From: Bacteroidales bacterium
GTDB taxonomy: Bacteria > Bacteroidota > Bacteroidia > Bacteroidales > VadinHA17
Assembly (NCBI GenBank): GCA_012514255.1
Contig: JAAZAP010000270.1
Coordinates: 1-8,601 of the forward strand
Length of the DNA: 8,601 bases
Reading direction: 5' to 3'
Shown here: piece after piece, positions 6,438-8,601 of the stretch
Layout: each line of letters starts with the position of its first letter
Numbering within the stretch: position 1 is the stretch's first letter
Made by a program: the position numbers and the translations under genes
The notes under the pieces: generated by a model
What the model was told of the DNA's origin: nothing
What the model saw: only the letters and a program-made list of their open reading frames with translations
Database searches by the model: none

Positions 6438-7523
6438 ATGGCAAACAATATGATTCTTGAAAGGCTTCGTGGCGTAAAGAGCCGTTTTGTGGAAGTAGGG
6501 GAACTCCTGAACTCCGCTGACGTAATGACTGACATGAAGCGCTATATCAAGCTGAACAAGGAATACAAGGAGCTGAAACCGGTGGTGGAGGCTTACGAGA
6601 AGTATAAAAGCGCTCTGGACAACCTGGATAGCGCCAGGGCGTTGCTGGCAACAGAGAAGGATGAGGAGATGCGTGAGATGGCAAAGGCTGAGATAGACAA
6701 TCTCATGGAGACCATACCGGAGATGGAGGAAGAGATCAGGTACCTGCTTCTGCCTGCTGATCCCGAGGATGAAAAGAATGCGGTGATGGAGATCCGTGCC
6801 GGCACCGGAGGCGACGAGGCGAGTATCTTTGCGGGCGATCTGTACAGGATGTACTCAAAGTACATTGAGTCAATGGGATGGAGGATGGACCTCAACTACT
6901 ATACCGAGGGAACGGCAGGTGGCTATAAGGAGATCGTCTTTACTGTTATAGGTGACGGTGTCTACGGCATCCTCAAGTATGAATCGGGTGTTCATCGCGT
7001 ACAGCGTGTGCCTCAGACAGAAACGCAGGGGCGCATACATACTTCGGCAGCAACTGTGGCCGTGCTCCCCGAGGCCGGCGAGTTCGACATTGAAATACGC
7101 AGTGAGGATATCCGCAAGGACACCTACTGTTCCTCCGGTCCCGGCGGCCAGAGCGTCAACACCACATACTCAGCCATAAGACTGACCCACATTCCCACGG
7201 GACTGGTGGTGACATGCCAGGATGAGAAATCGCAGATCAAGAACCTTGAGAAGGCTATGAGGGAGTTGAGGACGAGGCTCTACAACCTTGAATACCAGAA
7301 GTACCTTGACGAGATATCTCACAAGCGTAAGACAATGGTCTCCACCGGCGACCGGTCGGCAAAAATACGAACCTACAATTACCCGCAGGGAAGAGTGACT
7401 GACCACCGTATCAACCTGACCCTCTACAACCTGACTTCTGTGCTTGACGGCAATATACAGGAGCTGATTGATAAGCTGCAGATGGCTGAAAATGCCGAGC
7501 GGCTGAAGGAGAGCGCTTACTAA
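6438..7523 (+). CDS. prfA: Peptide chain release factor 1
   Basis: Recognises UAA and UAG in the ribosomal A site and triggers release of the finished protein. The 361-residue product from ATG 6438 has nearly the length of E. coli RF1 (360). An in-frame TTG at 6414 lies inside the -7 promoter element and is not the start; ATG 6450 is a weaker alternative. Residues 1-110 form the coiled-helix N-terminal domain. [20 protein letters not shown] (about 118-137) opens domain 2. PQT (192-194) in [14 protein letters not shown] is the P-x-T anticodon-like motif that separates RF1 from RF2, which has SPF. The catalytic GGQ is at 236-238 in [17 protein letters not shown]; its glutamine is the usual methylation target. 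No programmed frameshift is present, as expected for RF1. pyrF follows 10 bp later and is probably co-transcribed. Confidence 0.97.
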   Translation: MANNMILERLRGVKSRFVEVGELLNSADVMTDMKRYIKLNKEYKELKPVVEAYEKYKSALDNLDSARALLATEKDEEMREMAKAEIDNLMETIPEMEEEIRYLLLPADPEDEKNAVMEIRAGTGGDEASIFAGDLYRMYSKYIESMGWRMDLNYYTEGTAGGYKEIVFTVIGDGVYGILKYESGVHRVQRVPQTETQGRIHTSAATVAVLPEAGEFDIEIRSEDIRKDTYCSSGPGGQSVNTTYSAIRLTHIPTGLVVTCQDEKSQIKNLEKAMRELRTRLYNLEYQKYLDEISHKRKTMVSTGDRSAKIRTYNYPQGRVTDHRINLTLYNLTSVLDGNIQELIDKLQMAENAERLKESAY

Positions 7524-7533
7524 TCATTTTATA

Positions 7534-8355
7534 ATGACATCAAAGGAGATTTACCAGCAGATACTGAAAAAGAGGTCTTTCCTGTGCGTGGGCCTTGACC
7601 CGGAGATATCCAGGTTACCTGATTGCCTGGCAGGTTCGGATGATCCGATCTTTGAATTCAACCGGCGGATAATTGACGCCACCCATGGGTATACCGTGGC
7701 CTACAAACCCAATTTTGCCTTCTATGAGTCATATGGCCCGGCAGGAATGGCTGCGCTTGACAAAACGGTGAGGTATATCAACAAGCTCGATACCAATATA
7801 TTCATTATTGCGGACGCCAAGCGGGGCGACATAGGCAACACCTCAAAGATGTATGCCAGGGCAGTCTTCGGCGAGATGCCTTTTGATGCCGTTACTGTAG
7901 CACCCTACATGGGAGAGGATTCTGTTACACCGTTTCTTTCGTATCCGGGAAGATGGGCAATAATCCTTGCACTCACATCCAACAGGGGAGCTGATGACTT
8001 CCAGTACCATACCGATAAAGGCCAGCGACTGTTTGAGAGAGTGCTGACAGTGTCACAGCGCTGGGGCACTACTGATAATACAATGTACGTTGTAGGTGCT
8101 ACCAGGGCAGAGATGCTTGCCGATATCCGCAGGATAGTCCCGGATCATTTCCTCCTGGTTCCCGGTGTAGGCGCACAGGGTGGCAGCCTGGAGGAGGTAG
8201 CCCGTTATGGCATGAACAGCCAGTGCGGGCTGCTGGTAAACTCATCCAGGGGCATCATCTATGCTGACAGCAGCGAGAATTTTGACTCCGTTGCAGGAGA
8301 AAAAGCCCGTGAGATGCAGGAGGAGATGGCCCTCTACCTGGCAGACAGGTTTTAG
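7534..8355 (+). CDS. pyrF: Orotidine 5'-phosphate decarboxylase
   Basis: Decarboxylates OMP to UMP, the last step of de novo pyrimidine synthesis, in the cytoplasm as a TIM-barrel dimer. The 273-residue length and sequence fit the longer, type 2 OMP decarboxylase subfamily rather than the roughly 240-residue E. coli type. VGLDP (19-23) and YKPNFAFYE (57-65) line the substrate site; [11 protein letters not shown] (94-104) holds the catalytic Asp-Lys-x-x-Asp set (D94, K96, D99); VPGVGAQGG (209-217) and NSSRGI (236-241) bind the phosphate. All key residues are intact. It starts at ATG 7534, 10 bp after prfA, with no promoter of its own in the gap, so it is likely to be expressed from the promoter at 6387-6416. 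A permease gene converges on it from the right. Confidence 0.96.
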   Translation: MTSKEIYQQILKKRSFLCVGLDPEISRLPDCLAGSDDPIFEFNRRIIDATHGYTVAYKPNFAFYESYGPAGMAALDKTVRYINKLDTNIFIIADAKRGDIGNTSKMYARAVFGEMPFDAVTVAPYMGEDSVTPFLSYPGRWAIILALTSNRGADDFQYHTDKGQRLFERVLTVSQRWGTTDNTMYVVGATRAEMLADIRRIVPDHFLLVPGVGAQGGSLEEVARYGMNSQCGLLVNSSRGIIYADSSENFDSVAGEKAREMQEEMALYLADRF

Positions 8356-8363
8356 ATCTGAAG

Positions 8364-8411
8364 ATCAGTCGTCAGTTGGCAGTAAAAGATCACTGCTGAC
8401 TGCTGACCGCT
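8364..8411. terminator. Possible weak hairpin between the convergent gene ends
   Basis: The heptad-related arm at 8364-8383 pairs with 8392-8411 (14 of 20 positions by eye) around an 8-base loop, 8384-8391. It lies just past the pyrF stop and overlaps the end of the permease gene, where a shared terminator would be useful. There is no long T-run after it on either strand, so termination strength is doubtful. Confidence 0.3.
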
Positions 8412-8424
8412 GACTGCTGACTGA
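8366..8424. repeat. Heptanucleotide repeat cluster at the pyrF/permease junction
   Basis: On the plus strand CTGCTGA occurs at 8393, 8400 and 8414 with the variant CCGCTGA at 8407, then CTGA to 8424. Just before it, 8366-8383 reads CAGTCGT, CAGTTGG, CAGT in the opposite sense with the same 7-base period, so the two halves face each other. On the minus strand the right half is the GCAGTCA unit, one base from the unit at 6314-6337. The right half lies inside the coding end of the permease gene. Confidence 0.8.
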
Positions 8425-8601
8425 TTTCTGCCTTCACCATCGTCCTGATAGGAGGAATGAGAAATGCTGCAACACCCAGCAGGGAGATGCCGCAGCCGGA
8501 GATGATGAAGGCGTTGCCTATACCAATGGCGTCAGCAATGAATCCGGTGGCCAGAAGGCCTATCATTGATGGCAGCAGAGTAATACTGGCATACAGTGAG
8601 A
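8390..8601 (-). CDS. C-terminal end of an MFS-type permease (partial)
   Basis: The minus strand is open from the window's right edge to a TGA at 8392-8390, giving 69 residues. The first 50 contain two hydrophobic stretches, SLYASITLLPSMIGLLATGF and AFIISGCGISLLGVAAFLIP, separated by IADAIGIGN, then a basic end PPIRTMVK. That is how the last two membrane helices of major facilitator superfamily proteins usually end. The substrate cannot be told from this piece. The last 11 residues (ISQQSAVSSQQ) come almost wholly from the 7-bp repeats at 8393-8424; because seven is not a multiple of three, the repeat is read in shifting frames until it meets the stop. It converges with pyrF, whose stop lies 34 bp away. 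Confidence 0.75.
   Translation of the reverse strand, partial: SLYASITLLPSMIGLLATGFIADAIGIGNAFIISGCGISLLGVAAFLIPPIRTMVKAEISQQSAVSSQQ

Noticed and set aside
8366..8424. A small CRISPR-like array
   Set aside because: Units are 7 bases with no spacers, and no cas genes are nearby; this is a simple tandem repeat.
1..8601. A defence, secretion-effector or other wholly new multi-gene system
   Set aside because: Every intact gene belongs to a known housekeeping or envelope family; novelty here is limited to regulatory sites, repeats and the decayed operon.

Overview
The window reads as a chromosomal segment of a Bacteroidetes bacterium, probably in or near Bacteroidales. The evidence is a type III glutamine synthetase of 729 aa, an OmpA-family protein with the TPR / beta-propeller / CRD / OmpA_C order of the type IX secretion protein PorE, the long Bacteroides-type PurM, and repeated matches to the Bacteroidetes -7 promoter element TAnnTTTG with no clear Shine-Dalgarno sequences. 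No RNA gene, CRISPR array, insertion sequence or phage gene is visible. Most of the window is core metabolism and envelope biology; I did not find a complete undescribed system.

Layout. At the left edge a gene starts on the minus strand (1-44); its first 14 residues resemble a PpiD/SurA-type foldase. From about 232 to 650 lies the wreck of a formate dehydrogenase operon: the start of a NuoE-like [2Fe-2S] subunit runs almost directly into a piece of the C-terminal domain of a molybdopterin formate dehydrogenase. Next, 676-793 is a compact control region with two near-identical 25-26 bp GC-capped sites one whole number of helical turns apart, followed by glutamine synthetase III (793-2982) and a strong intrinsic terminator (3017-3047). 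A PorE-like envelope protein (3124-5112) has its own promoter-like element and is followed 21 bp later by purM (5134-6303). After a 134 bp gap with heptanucleotide repeats and a good promoter come prfA (6438-7523) and, 10 bp later, pyrF (7534-8355). The right edge holds the C-terminal end of an MFS-type permease on the minus strand, convergent with pyrF, with a second heptanucleotide repeat cluster between and inside the gene ends.

How the genes relate. purM and pyrF serve purine and pyrimidine nucleotide synthesis, prfA ends translation at UAA/UAG, and glnN assimilates ammonia and supplies glutamine used by nucleotide synthesis. purM-prfA-pyrF looks like a housekeeping cluster with at least one internal promoter ahead of prfA. 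The places most worth a second look are the paired operator-like sites before glnN, the formate dehydrogenase remnant, and the 7-bp repeats that seem to have supplied both promoter DNA and the tail of a protein.
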